NCBI RefSeq assembly: GCF_030936135.1
Contig: NC_082597.1
Coordinates: forward strand, 42,601,095 to 42,665,094
Length of the DNA: 64,000 bases
Direction: 5' to 3'
Origin: Gavia stellata
Lineage: Eukaryota; Chordata; Aves; Gaviiformes; Gaviidae
The translations under genes were made by a program, and so were the position numbers. The notes under the pieces are model-generated. The model saw only the letters and a program-made list of their open reading frames with translations. It was not told the DNA's origin and did not search any database. Below are positions 1 through 35,475 of this stretch, in pieces; within the stretch, counting starts at the first letter, position 1, and each line of letters starts with the position of its first letter.

Positions 1-1251
1 ATTTAGGAACACTACTTTGGTAATACAAACATTCCATTATGGGACATGCTCCTTCATGGTACAAACATGTTAAATACATGTGGAAATAAGAACAAATATA
101 AGTAATTCTGCAAAATCATTCCAAAATTATATATAGAGAACTATTTCTATGGTAAAAATGACAGCCTTATCAAAATCTCTAGGTAGCAGGTTTACTTTAG
201 GGTTGTCTGAGTTTCTCAGCATATTCTGTTAACAGAATTCATCTGCTATTATATCTTCAGATTACTTGTATCTACAATTATAAAGCAAAATAGGGGGGAT
301 GGTGAAAGAAGATAGTTTTCCAGTAAAGTTCAAATTCAGACGTATGTTAGAAGATGGCTTTAAGTATATACACTTAGCCTTCTTCCAAGCCACACCAGCA
401 AACCTTAGATGTAGTCAGATAATTGAGAAATCAATTTGTGTCTATTATGCGAGGGAAAACATAGAATAACTAGAAGATTAAAAAATATCCCTAATTTGTT
501 ATTGCAACAATTTTTATAAATGTAGATGTCCAAGCAAATTTGAATGACCAGAGAGTGCCTACTTAAAACAGGTTTAGCTAATGACAGTAAATAGTGGAGA
601 TTCTATGAGCTGGAAGCTGTTCAGTTCAACAGTTTTTGCTGACCACAGGTTACAAGGATAATACACAGCACTACATAAACATCTTTCCATAATTTTCAAA
701 CACAAAGCTATGCCTTTGTCCTAAAGACTGTAGGTAGGAACCTAGTAAAATTTAATTACCTATTCCAGAATATACTACTCAATTGTACTCACGTATTTTA
801 ATAAGCGTAATATTAAAGACTATCAAAAAACAACTTATCAATGTATAGAAATAATGGCCCTAAGAAGGATCTAGCACAAAATTAACTGAAGAAATGAGAT
901 TGTGTGTGTACATTTTGCCAGTAACTTTTTTAATGTAATGCCAGTTTAACACAGTATCAGCATTATGCTTCAGCATTTTTTCAGAGATTATGTCGGCACA
1001 GAGATTAACATTTTATTGACTGCATTCACAGTTATTCTGTACTGTCTCCACGATTTTAGCCAGACCGTTTATTTAGGAGGAGAAAGTATTCTTATAATTG
1101 ATTTATTCTGGTATCAGATTTAATAATAATACTCTGATAAATACCTAAGTTTTGTTTAATTTCATTTATAATATTACTATTATTCTTTGAGTTGTGCTGT
1201 AAAGATAGAAATACAGAAATTAAAATTAAATAGGTTCTGGTAGACACAAAC
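1..1251 (-). other. CAPS2: CAPS2 intron (left edge)
   Basis: AT-rich sequence downstream of the last visible CAPS2 exon in transcript direction. I looked for the expected EF-hand exons (DxDxDG-type loops) on the minus strand and found none, so this is intron and the EF-hand exons lie off the window. Confidence 0.7.
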
Positions 1252-23700
<22,449 letters not shown>

Positions 23701-24639
23701 GCAAATTCAATGACAGCCTTCAGAATAAACTGAATAACAGAAAAGGCTTTTGAGAAAATAATAATAATGTATTTTTATATAAGTACTTGTGCAAATAAAC
23801 ATTATTGCATTAGAAAAAACGTGTCTATCACCAATAATTTGAGTATTGTCTTCAGCAAGCTATGAAATGTTTCTGGCCTCCCTTTTTCACCACCTCTTAA
23901 TTTCAGTCTTTCCTTACTAATGCTTAACCAGATTCCTGTTCAAATTTATGTCTTTGCCTCAAATTTAACTCTCTCTTTCCCTGACACTTCTCTTGATACC
24001 TTCTCATACCAGCATTACTGATTTGCTACCCCTTGACAACATCAACCGTTTTTTACTCTTCAACTACAGCTGCTGCCTGGCTCTCAACTGCACCATGCCC
24101 TGGGACCAGGTATTTTCAGGAAGACGTAAAGGCCCTCCTGGCGCACAGCCGGCCTCCCACAGCTCCAGAGCGACATTTTATCAGTATGCTGTCTCCTGCT
24201 CTGCTGGCTTCTCCTTCCACCCAGCCAGTGTTGAGCCAAAAGCCTATCATCTATTTCCCAGAAATCAGACGCTCCACTCCCGAATCACCATCCACAAAAG
24301 CTGACCCCATTTCTACCTGCTGAGCAGGTTTTAACTCCCAAGTGTCCTTTCCTTTACCAAGCAGAAGCACAGCTGCAGGGCCAACTCGGAGATGGCCACG
24401 TAGCTGCTCACCGACAGGACGGCCTTCCAGCCATACCCCCTTTCCCAGAGCACTGAAAATAAAGAGCCGCTGTCCTCGCACCACCTCAAGGCTCTTACCG
24501 AAGCGTAGCATCCTCCCAGTGGAAGGCACAGGGGGAAGTCAGCGTTGTTGCATTTAACGGTTAACACACCGGAATAACTTTATCGCAAAGAACAATGCTG
24601 TAAGAGGCGAAATAAACATTATGGGCTCAGACAGCTCCA

Positions 24640-25090
24640 CAGAAACGATGTGTTTTCCCGGGGGCGCACTGGGGCAGGCCTCGGGGCCCAGGAGAGGCCC
24701 GGGGCCCCGGCGGGGCGGGGCACCGGCCGGGTCCCGGTGGGGTCTCACCGGCGGGGTCTCACCGGCGGGGTGCGACGGGCCGCGCAGGGCTGAGGGAAAG
24801 GGCCCGCCCCCATGCGTCTCCATGGTAACCGCGCCCCGCCACCGCCCCGCCGAGCGCCCTTCCCCGCGGCCCCCGCTCTCACGGCTGCAGCAGCCCCGTC
24901 CGGCCGCCGCCTGAGGGGCAGGAGCGGCTGCCACCCGCGCCCTCCCTGCCCGCCGCCGGCCGCCTGCGTCCCGCGGCACCGGCACCGCCCCCGCCCGCCT
25001 GGTACAGCGGCGCGGAGGGGCCAATCTGAGGCAGGCTTCGCACGGAAGTTTCGCAAGATACCGCCTCAACTGAGCGGGGAGGACGAATTC
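24640..25090 (-). promoter_or_regulatory. CAPS2: CpG island, likely CAPS2 promoter and 5' UTR exon
   Basis: Abrupt GC- and CpG-rich block in otherwise AT-rich DNA, about 1 kb upstream of the CAPS2 start codon. The long open frames on both strands here are GC artefacts without recognisable domains. A directly repeated CCGGTGAGA on the minus strand (about 24740-24775) offers a splice donor for a non-coding first exon joining to the coding exon at 23700. No TATA box is evident. The transcription start is inferred. Confidence 0.75.
24816..24830 (+). promoter_or_regulatory. CAPS2: X-box-like RFX site in the CAPS2 CpG island
   Basis: GTCTCCATGGTAACC fits the imperfect palindrome of RFX X-boxes (GTTnCCATGGnAAC) with one or two mismatches. 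RFX factors drive ciliary gene promoters. CAPS2 is the nearest gene and reads away from it. Confidence 0.6.
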
Positions 25091-25099
25091 CCTGTTCCT

Positions 25100-27281
25100 C
25101 CTGAGGCAATGCCCTACTCGGGGTACGGCTGCGTGCCTGAACATCTCTCGCTGCTCTCACCTGCAAGCCTGTCACCGGAGGGGACAGGGCTGCTCCCCAG
25201 GCTGGCTGCGACGGGCGGCTGCCGCCCGGTCCTGGCAGGCAGCCGACAGGAAAGCTGGGCACAGCCATTGCCTGTCCTGGGCACTTACGCGTTGAACAGG
25301 TTTGTGTCCTCAACAAACCCACGCAGCTGAAATCACAGACCTCAACATAGCAACGAAAGGGCTCACGGTGGATGGTTGTAGGCCTGGGTCAGAAATAGCG
25401 CTATCACCCCAAAAATACCTCAAAGCCGTATGAATAAAGGCTTCAAGTAGCAGCAGCATCCGAAGACTATTGAATGTGAAAGCCACAGCACTGATGATTC
25501 AAACACTGCCCAAGGCAGCGAAATCCTGCGGGCAAGGTGGTCACCAGCAGTAGCGGCAGTGCCTGGAAGGCAGCGGTACTGACCCGCAGCCACACCAGCT
25601 CTCACAGCAGAGCCAACGATGGAGCCACAAACGGCAAACGCCATGGCAGTGCGGCACACTTGGTTCCCATTCCTTCATTCTCCCTGATCAAAGGCTTTGA
25701 AATCAGTTTCCGTTCGCTTTACTTAGACTTATTAGTCATCTTGGAGGACAGCCTCGATGCAATTACAAATTATTTTTTTTAAACAGTGCCAGTTGTCCTG
25801 TATGACCAGACCTATGTCAGTTATTTTTAAAAATCAAGTTGTGTCCAAGTACCAGTTCCGATTCATCCGTTCCATCTTGGGGAAAAATCTGTCACCTCTT
25901 GAGATACCCTGGCTTTTTGGTCAATGAGTTCTCCAAAGTTAGGCAAAATCTCACTTACTGCAAAACTACTAATACAGTGACGCTAAGGATGTATTTTTGG
26001 ATGCTGCTACTTCCAACCCTGTGCAATGCCTTTTTAGAACCAAAGACATACCATGTTTCTACAGAAAAATGAACAATACATTCTGTTTCAGCAACACACT
26101 AAGTTTCGGTCCCTTTAACTACAGTACATTTCCTCCATAAAAACAAACCCACGTGTTATTTTCATGTAAGAATAAAGATGGCAGAAGAGTCGGGCATTAT
26201 AACTGGTCTACTTAAAAGCTATGCAATTATAAACCAGAAAATTTAACAACATTGTACTGTCAGACTACCTCTAATGTAATTCCTGTCATTAAAGGGTGGC
26301 AGTTCCATAGGCATGTGCGTTAAGTGAACAAATAATAAGCAGAAAATAAAGTTATGGATAAAAATTATTCTGGCAAAGGGAAAAAAATGCTTTTCTTCAC
26401 ACTGACCAAAAAAGCCACTATCAAGTTGGCATAAAGTATTGAAAAAAGACAGCCCCAAACCCCACAGTTCTTGAATGATACATAGCAATACATCTGTTAA
26501 TACTGATGTAAGAAAAAGTGTATTACAATAAATCAAAAGGCCAGATTCTATTGTGTTAAAATAAATATGAAAGTGCGATATAGTACTAATGGGTATGAAC
26601 CAATCATTAGGCAGCTGCTGAGTTTAACTAGTGACAGGTGGGGAAGAAATTAAGTGATCCAGTGTAATGCATTAAGGTTTAAATTGACGTAGGAAACTAT
26701 ACATCATTCCTGAGGAGACAGCCATCTCAGACATAATTATTCTAAAATAGCACCTGTGGCTAAATTTCTGTCTCCAAACAAAGAAACCTGACTACGGATG
26801 CATCTATAAGACTTAACCCATACTGCTTTTCATGTCCCTCCTAGAGAAAAGTTTTCCACAAAGGCTAAATTCATCAGTGCATGCTCTTTAATGAACTCAA
26901 GAAAGTCACAGTTCAAGTGGTGCCATGCTTGCTAGTTACAAAACATTTATGAAACACCTATTCTTTATAGTCTTAATTACAAGATATTCTAATATTTTAG
27001 TGAAGCATCAGATATAATTACAGTGCATTATATACAGAGTACAGAAATATTTTAATAGGAAAAAATAAATAGAAAAAAAATATGTAAACATCCTGAGTGA
27101 AATTCTCCTGCCACTGAAGTCAGTTACAGAACCGTCATAGATATGAGCACAGGCAGTATTTCACCCCTCTTTTTAAAGCATGTAGCAGTGCACATAACTT
27201 CATTCAAAACAGTTTAAAGTGCATACAACATTATATAGAAAAATAATTCATAAGGTTTTGAAAGTTTTACATATGCAGATT
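25100..27281. other. Spacer between the RIC3-like gene 3' end and the CAPS2 promoter
   Basis: About 2.2 kb between two tandem minus-strand genes. The first few hundred bases are moderately GC-rich shoulder of the CpG island; the rest is AT-rich and should include the 3' UTR of the RIC3-like gene, whose stop is at 27282. No coding exon, tRNA or recognisable repeat was seen. Confidence 0.5.
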
Positions 27282-30200
27282 TCATTCATATCTATTACGT
27301 CTCCTCAATCCCATCTCTTTTGATTCAATGGCATCTTTGTTTACCATTTCTTGGTCTTCTACCACATCTGGCTCAAACTGATGTACTTCACATTCATCAT
27401 ATAATTCATGCTCTTCTATTTTGTAATCATTACCAACATCCTCAAGCAAATCTTCATTACTCTCATCTTCTCTGTCATCTATTTCTTCCTCTTGAGAATG
27501 TTCAGCAAATGACTGAATGAGATCTTCGAGTTTCTCATTACAAATGTGGCTGACATCTTATAATTCACAAAAAAAAAATCAAAACAAAAGTTTACATTAC
27601 TAGAAAGGCTCCAAATTTCAGAGTCAGTTTAGAAATAGAATATTTATTTTTTTGTTTGTTTTCTCTCTGCTACTAAGACTGAACTAATGCAAAAATTCCC
27701 AAAATTTCTAGTGAACCATTCTTAACATTAAGATTTCTCTTGGACTACTATGCACCTCTTGGAAGTCTCCAGTTGAAACTAATATAAAACTTGCTGTTTA
27801 GTATAATCATGCAAGCATTACCCACAGCCTCAGAGGTCCCCCCATCTGGGAATCCTCAGACTAAAATTAGTCCAATACTAACAGACTGCTCAGGAACTCA
27901 TATTCAAGAAGCCCGGTCTTAACAAAGCAGAATGTGACTATGTGGTCTATCCTAGTTCAATGTCTTTTAGCAAATATTCTTAAAAAAAAGAAATTATGAT
28001 GTATCAAAAATTTGAAGTTAGGCACACCTCAAACAGGAAGAATGGCACTCCTCCAGAATAAAATTAATTCTACACACATTTCACCTAAGATGCAGGAGCT
28101 GAACTTTTTTTATAGTTCATTCTTTAAAAATATCTCTTTCTTCTTTTAAAATATAAACCACTTATTTATCTATCCTACTGGAAATCAAAGTACCTTTCAT
28201 CTTGTTTTCTGATTTATCCAATCCACTTTCTTTCATCAGTCGTCTAATTGACTGGAGCTGTGTCATTATTTCATCTTTCTGCTCACAAGCTAAAGCATTA
28301 ACACTAGAAAAAGAAAGAGATGTCAACAGCTTGATAATAATGCATAAGCTCACAGTATTTCCTTCAGTGGATAAATATGATAGTTAACAACACATTTAGC
28401 TGAAGCTTTTCCTTGAGAACTGTCTCTTGAGAAGTGGGGAGCCCATCACTTACACCTACTGAATAATCTAGTCGCTGAATTCTAACATTGGAGCCCCAAT
28501 GGCCAAGGCTGAGTAATGACTACTGAAAGAAACAATAATCCAAAGGAACTTTATTTTTAGGACAACAACGCCTAATAGAGAACTTTACAGTTTAGAGGCT
28601 TTTCTCATTTATTGCAGATTTTGTTTATTCTTTCTCCTCCCCATCACTACTAGAAATTTGTTTGGCAAACTGGTTAGTGAATTTACTGCTTAATAGTTTC
28701 ATCAAATATTAAGTTCAAAAGTACACTAAGGGAACAATCATGAAATTCTGCATGTTTTAAACTAGGCTTCATGAAGGATGTCAGTGTACACAAAACGGAC
28801 TGCACGGATATTTTTACTGCCAGTATATGGGTAAGGCCCTAGCTTCTTAAGGAAAGAACACCTCTCAAACTACAAGGTTATATTACTTATTCCCTTGTTA
28901 CACTACAACAAAGAAGTTATATTTCCCTGAAACACACGCAATCACTTAACAGGTTTACTTCAAAATGCAAAAATAGCAGCTATGCCTTGTTAACTAGTTT
29001 TGTCTTCTAATTACAGCAAAAGGAAGAAACTCTTTCTGCTACCAGTAATCTAATGCCCACAAAGGCTTTCACATGCTACTGAGCTTAAGTATTTTTTCAG
29101 TATTAGGCTCCTCGGTCAACATTAAAGTTTAACTTGTTAAGCCACAGTAATGTGATCGTAAGCCTGAGCTTTTGCATTTATGTTTGGTGAACAAGAGATG
29201 GGAGTTGTCTGTGGGAAAGATAGCAAATTGCAGAAGTATTACTGGCAAAAGGCTACAGAAACAATAAGTAATTAAAGAAGGTTCCTAAACACTGTTCCCT
29301 ACATATAAGGAACATTTTAAGAACTCTTTGTTAACATTTTGAAGAATGTCAATTTACAGAAAACAATACTAACCGAGACGTTTTAGAAACACTCACCAGT
29401 TTGACAGTGGATCCAATTGAGTCAATAAAGAATTTAACATTTTCTCTGTCTGTGCCAGATGCTGCTCCAGTTCTAAAAGCTGATGCTCTAACAAAAACAA
29501 AAGCAAAAAAAAAATAAAGGAGGGAGGCAGAAGGAGGAGGAGAAAGATGGAGGGGGCAAGCAGGAGAGAACATTGTAAGAAATGTATTTACAATACCAAA
29601 AGGATATTAATTTATATTTTTGGTTGGGCAGATTCAAAAACAGGAAGTTTTTTTCTCTATAAATTCTAGAATATGTAAAGGGAGTGGTGGGGGTAAAAAC
29701 AGAAGCCTTACTATGTGTGACTCATAAGTCCTTCTCATCCAATAACCTGTCTCCAATAGTGTCCAAACAGAGGACACCTTGGTAGAAACTGAAAATGTGG
29801 CTTTCACCTTCCCAGCCTCAAAAACTATGCAGTTCCAAGACTTCCTGGGGTATAAGTAGTGGATTTGTACTTAATATACTTTCAGGAATTTGCCCACTCA
29901 CACCTTGCAAATATATTCAACACTTAATAAACTAGAATTGAAAGGAGTAACTCCTCCTAAAGTACTATTAAACTTTGAAGAAAGAAGAATGCAACATGCA
30001 AGGATGGCGAGTAGGCAGTGTAGCAAATCACTGCTGAACCCAATTACAGATCTGGTGTACAGGGACACCAGAAGAGGCTGCTAGTTTTTTAATTAACTAA
30101 AAATGTGTCTATACAAAGGGGCAAAAAACCATATGAAAACAGCTCAACTTTGACATGCCATATCTTTTTCTCCAAAGGAAAGCCCACTTCTTGGCATTTG

Positions 30201-33200
30201 CAGAATAGGCTGAATCAGTCAGTCAAGAGTACTCTGCATCATGAAGAAAAAGATGGTATCATTTATTCTCTCTCTTCTATAAACAGTTAATGCTTTTGAC
30301 AGGTCTCTAATTTGGCCCAGAAATTCAACAGTCTCTATAATTGTTTATTCATACTGTTCCACTACCAATACAGTTCAATTCTAAAGCAGATCATGATATC
30401 CATTTTAAATACCCTATTAATTCTAAAGAGTGTTATATCCTATTTAAGCATCCTATTGTACTGAAGAAAACTGAACAGGTCTTAAGTGAGAAATACATCA
30501 GACATTAAAAGGCAGAGAACCATACTATATTACTATAGCTGTTTTAAAGAATATTACCATCTGGAGTTTTCAAGGAAACCTGTAACAAGTGTTTCAAATA
30601 CATAAAATGACAAAGTGTTTTTTTGTAGGTTCCTAACTGCACATAAGTAACTTAAAAGATTGTTCTTGTTTAGACTTTCTAGTCTAGTTTTTAGACTTCA
30701 TCAATGAAAATATCTACCTTGTTCCAACAGGAAATATTCATTTTTGGTGAACATATGCATTCTGAATAGGTATCTTACCCGTTTCCTTTGCCTTGTCTTC
30801 TGTACTTTTCTCCTTTTTGGAAAGACTTTCTTCATGTGACTTCATCTTTAATAAAAACAATTGTGTTAAAAGACTTTATCACTATTTGTATATTAAAAAT
30901 TAAAATGCATTTAGAAATTTACTGAAATTAAATAGCAACGACAAAAACGTGCTCCGTTAATGAAACTTTTTTCTGCCATGCCTTCTTCCTGTCTTAAACT
31001 AACACTTCTGATTTTAAGCAACGATAACATGACTGACAAAAGTTGTAAAAAAAAAAAAAAGCAGTTGCTATTTCATCTCCAGTTTTCAAAAATGAAGAGA
31101 AGGAACCTTCTAGGTTACTGGATCCAGTCTCCTACCATTAACTAGGAGGTAAAACTTCTTTCTTATAGTAATAAAGATGCTGTTATAAAAATATTTACAT
31201 TTCAACCCCATAAGCGCAAATGTAAAGATTTGTAACACCCAAAATATTGTTTTTATGATGTTTAAATCTTACTTACAACCTAATTAAAATTATTTTTAAA
31301 AGCAAACTGGTCAGCCTCTATCTTCATCTTGCTAAGCTGACATATTTTTCTCACATAGGAGATGATATGAAACTGACTATGGAAACGAAGATGCTGTCTC
31401 TGGTCCTATTCAGGTTTAAGTTTTTTTCCCCCTGAAGGCAAGCAACAATGTTCCAGGTGCACTCTCAGCATTGCAAGTGCTGTAATATCTCTTACTATAA
31501 ATAATACATATCAAGACTGGTATTTAAAAAAAACAACCAACCAACCACCAAACAACTGATCACGTGTTCTCCTTTCTTAATTTACTAATGGTAGAAACAG
31601 TATCACATTTCTTGGATAAAAGTTTATGTTGCAGTCCAACAACCAAATGAGAAGTCCAAATAAAAGGTCTAGACTCACTATTCTATCTAATTGCTAATCT
31701 AAGACTATCACTCCGCAGGAGTCATCCATCTCCTTCCCATACTCAATCTCATTCTGAAGAATGAAAAGGAAGTGAAATACTGATGAGGCTTAAGTTACAG
31801 CCTCAGGTAACAGCACTTTTTAGGTTCTCAGACTCTTATTTGTAGTCAGGGCGGGGTATGTGTGTAGGGGGTGTGTAAGATTCTCACTTCTTTAAGTGTC
31901 TAAAAAAAGTCAGAAGCCTTCATAAGGAAGAATCAGATATGCTATAATTTTAACTTTGGAGCTCACATTCTAAGTCAAAACGAGCAAGAAATGGCTTTTG
32001 GACAACCATACACATGGGCTCAGAATTGGGAAGAAAAAAAACCAAACCAGTTACATCTCCTTCTAATTTCAATAGTTTAAATCTTTTCTTATAGCTTACC
32101 TTAAGAAATTTGTATGCTGCAAACACTCCCACTCCAAGAGCGTACAATGGCATGAGGGTGAACGCTAACTCTCTACCATTTCCTCTCGTTCTCTCACTCT
32201 TTAGCTCTTTTTCCATTGCATTTCTCATCTGCTGAATACTCTGGTAAGTATTACTGTCAGAATTTCCTGGATTCAGGTGAACGTGATGAACTGTCTGAGG
32301 ACTACCTTAAAAAATTAAATTGAGAGAAAGAAGACAAAGTTAGAAAGGAAATTAAGAGTCCAAATAGTTTCACAACTGGAATTCAATTGTTTTCTTCTTG
32401 TGTGATCATCTTTGTTCATCACTCTTCTAAGATGGTGTGGTCAGCCCTGCATCCAAATAAAGTTACCAAAAAAAAAAAAAAAAAAAAATCACTCTTTCAT
32501 GAATAGAATGCAAAGTTAAGTCTATGTAGCAAAGACTCTCAAACTAAGTTTCTATGTTTCTTTAAGAGACAAGTTTTAAGTTTCTTTCTTCATAGCAACA
32601 CTGGCAAACCCACAGCAAACCACAGAAAGGTAGATGTAACAAGAAACAACTTAAATCTTGAAATTAAAGCATACTCAGAGAAACTGTTGATAACGCCGAG
32701 TTACAGATTAATATTTTTCCTCTGTAACAAAGAGAGGAGTTAAGTAGAAACTGAATTGTCTAGTCCAGAATAAAAAAAAAAAATCGTTTTGTTGAAATGC
32801 ACATGCTGTGTTGCTGCTTTCATTATTTTGACAGTCAATTCAGTGTTACATGGATATTCCCACAGGCTTAGAAGTGCTGTACCTCTGCAAATCAAACATT
32901 TAGCAGGAAAAGACTACACAATAGCAAAGAGATGCAACATTGGAAGTCTGAAGTATTTTTGCATGTAATTTGCCTGCCAGAACAGGGAAGAGATGAAAGA
33001 ACAGCCAGCGTCATTGCTCAGCTTAGGAATTAGGTTATTTGGTAGTTGCATCTGGGGTTCTTGGGACATGCAGTGAGAAACAGTGCTATCAGCTAAAGAA
33101 CGCAGATGCTTGCAGAGGCAGACAGCAGGTGATTGGGGGGGTGTGAAGTTTTACACTGATGTTTCAACTGGCTGCCTAGACTTATACTTTCAAATCCCTT

Positions 33201-35475
33201 TGAACATTTAGTTTGTCATAATTTAACACAACTGAGTATGGGTAAAACAAGATTCACATTCTACAAAAACTCCCGAACAAAAGACCATTCTGCAAATTAC
33301 TCCTTGTCAATTAATACTGAAACAGTGGCATTTCAAGAATTTATAGTAACATAACTCGAGTGTGCAACAGACAGCCAAAATCAGGCACAAAAAAAAATGA
33401 ATCTAAGTTACAATTCCCAGTGAACAATTGTTTGGCTACAGTTTCTTCCAAGTACAAGAGAAAAAGAAATCTAATTCTGCTAACCTAAGCTGGTACTTTG
33501 TGGTAAGAGATCTTGAACAGTGTTTTAGAATTGTCTAAAATGAGTTAGCCAGAAAGGTTTTTCAGACTTCCAGGGATGACCCTGACTGCAGCAACATTTA
33601 CTATCAGCTCTGTAGTCAAGTCATGCCAGGAATTACTGTGGGTTCTGCCACATGTCATTAATCAGTTTGCAATATGCACATTTGGAGTAGACCTTTTATC
33701 TGTATGTTTGCTCGTTGGAACTTGAAACGGAACTGGACAGTTACACAAAAAATTAAATACCCTAGCTGATACAGGCAAAACTCAAGCTACCTTAATAATT
33801 TAATGCAAGTTCAGGCAGACATTCTCCTTTCAACACAAACAGGTTTAGACTTACTAAAACTGCACTAAGTAATCTGGAAGTCATGTTTCATCTCACATAT
33901 AGTCCTCCTCCTTTCAGAACGTTTCCCATTGATTACTAGCTTTAAGTTTGCACTCACTCTTTTTTCTTTAGTTTTGGTTGTATTTGGTTTTAATGTAAAT
34001 GAGATTTACTAAAATATCTAATAGCACAGATGCAAAAGTTTCCACAGGTCATACAAATAAGAATGTCATTAAGGGAAACACCACCTTCCTGGCACAGAGA
34101 AGGAATGTTGAACCTTCACAGAGTCCAGTGTCCCACACCAAGTTTATCCCACAGAAGAAACAGCAGAGTGAGTTACTGGCTAAACAGGAGAAAAGAAGAA
34201 CCCAGGCAGGTGAGAACAGCAGACTTGCCTGAAATTTGTTTTATGCAGTGCTGCACCAATACATCAGTAGAATCAGACGCATGTGAAGTTTTGGGGTTTT
34301 TTTAAGGATTGGTTTTAAAAGAATTTGGTCCATAGGGAATGACAGCTACCATATAAATTGAAAGTAATCAAGCAAAACAGGCCAGGCTAGAGCCTATGAA
34401 GCACAGTAAGTTCAACATCAGCTGGGAAGAACGCCGTAGCAGCTCAAGCCTCACTTTTTCTGCCTTTGAAAGGTACTCCCAGGGGAAAGCACGGACATAA
34501 TTTGGAGGATTACAGCAACTATCTACCCCTTTACAATGCCTTGGAAGGCATCATCAGTGAATCACAGAGCTACCTCAAGAAGGCAGGCTTTTTGTTATTT
34601 TCCAAAATGAAAGTGGAGCTTTGGACCTCGAGCTAAATCCTCAGCTGACGTACACTGACATAGCTTAGCATACATTTATACCGCTCAAGCTTTAACAAGC
34701 AGTAAGCTCTCTAGCCCATTCAGTGATATCTTTTTCTAAACAAGCATCCTGGACTCTTTCCAATACACTACCTGACACATCTCATACGATGCTGTGCTCA
34801 TGTTTACTAACAGTAACACTTGGCTTCCTTATTGCAATTCTAACACGCACAGTAAATGTTTTCCTCTCTCTGACACCTCACAGCTACTCATCTGTTAGAG
34901 TAACTAACTGTGCCCCTGCAGACATTATTCATTAAACTACCCCGATAAGACACACTTCCAGTAACAGGGTGTTACCTGCATTTAAAAGTAATTTTCTTAA
35001 GACAACACAGCCAAAAATCAAACCGGTAGTGAACTAGGAAAGCAGGGCATAAAAGGGGGGGAGCGGGGGAAGGTTACGGCGAGGAGCTCAGAGCACACAG
35101 GCCAGCTCGGGGCCGCCTGACAAGGCCTCCCCCTTCACAGGCCGCGCAGAACGCTCGGCGCCTCCCGCCAGACGAAGGCGAGCCGAAGCACAGCCCTGCC
35201 CCTTCTCGGGAGCTCCCCTCAGGCCCGCCCGAGAGAGGGGCCGGCTCCGAGCAGCTCCCGCACGGGACGCCAAGCGCGGCGCGGCCTCGGGCACCGCCAC
35301 GGCTCCTACCTCTGCGGTGCTGACGGGGATCGTAATGGCCGGGGCCGGCCTTGCCGCCCCGCGGAGACCGGCCGGCCCGCCCGCCTCCTCCCCCGAACAT
35401 CCTGGGCATGACGACGAAGACGCAGAGCACCAGCACCACCGAGACCACCACCTGCTGCAGCGCCGACAGCACCAT
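27282..35475 (-). CDS. RIC3/CCDC107-family transmembrane coiled-coil protein (complete)
   Basis: Six coding exons on the minus strand: 35310-35475, 32100-32305, 30779-30845, 29397-29487, 28194-28303, 27282-27556. All splice sites are GT-AG and the phases match, giving 304 residues. Features in order: hydrophobic segment at about 9-23 (signal anchor), Gly/Arg-rich linker, second membrane segment at about 102-122 (LMPLYALGVGVFAAYKF), charged coiled coil at about 125-200 (QHLAQTEKMLNSLLTQLDPL), then a strongly acidic tail ending GLRRRNRYE. RIC3 proteins (ER chaperones of nicotinic receptors) share the second membrane segment plus a coiled coil with a QLREITRVMKE block and an LRKRN-type tail; here these read QLQSIRRLMKES and LRRRN. 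CCDC107 shares the LAQTEQHLNNLMAQLDPL block. It is not the RIC3 orthologue by location. The start is the first ATG in the CpG island and directly precedes the signal anchor. No lesion was seen. The function, an ER membrane chaperone-like or adaptor role, is inference. Confidence 0.88.
32468..32488 (+). repeat. Poly-A run of 21
   Basis: A21 in intron 1 of the RIC3-like gene. No LINE or SINE body was recognised on its 5' side, so it is probably a simple homopolymer rather than a retrotransposon tail. Confidence 0.9.

Noticed and set aside
24554-25330. Long open frames (up to 196 codons) on both strands in the CAPS2 CpG island
   Set aside because: GC-rich sequence has few stops in every frame; the translations are Arg/Pro/Ala-rich without domain resemblance.
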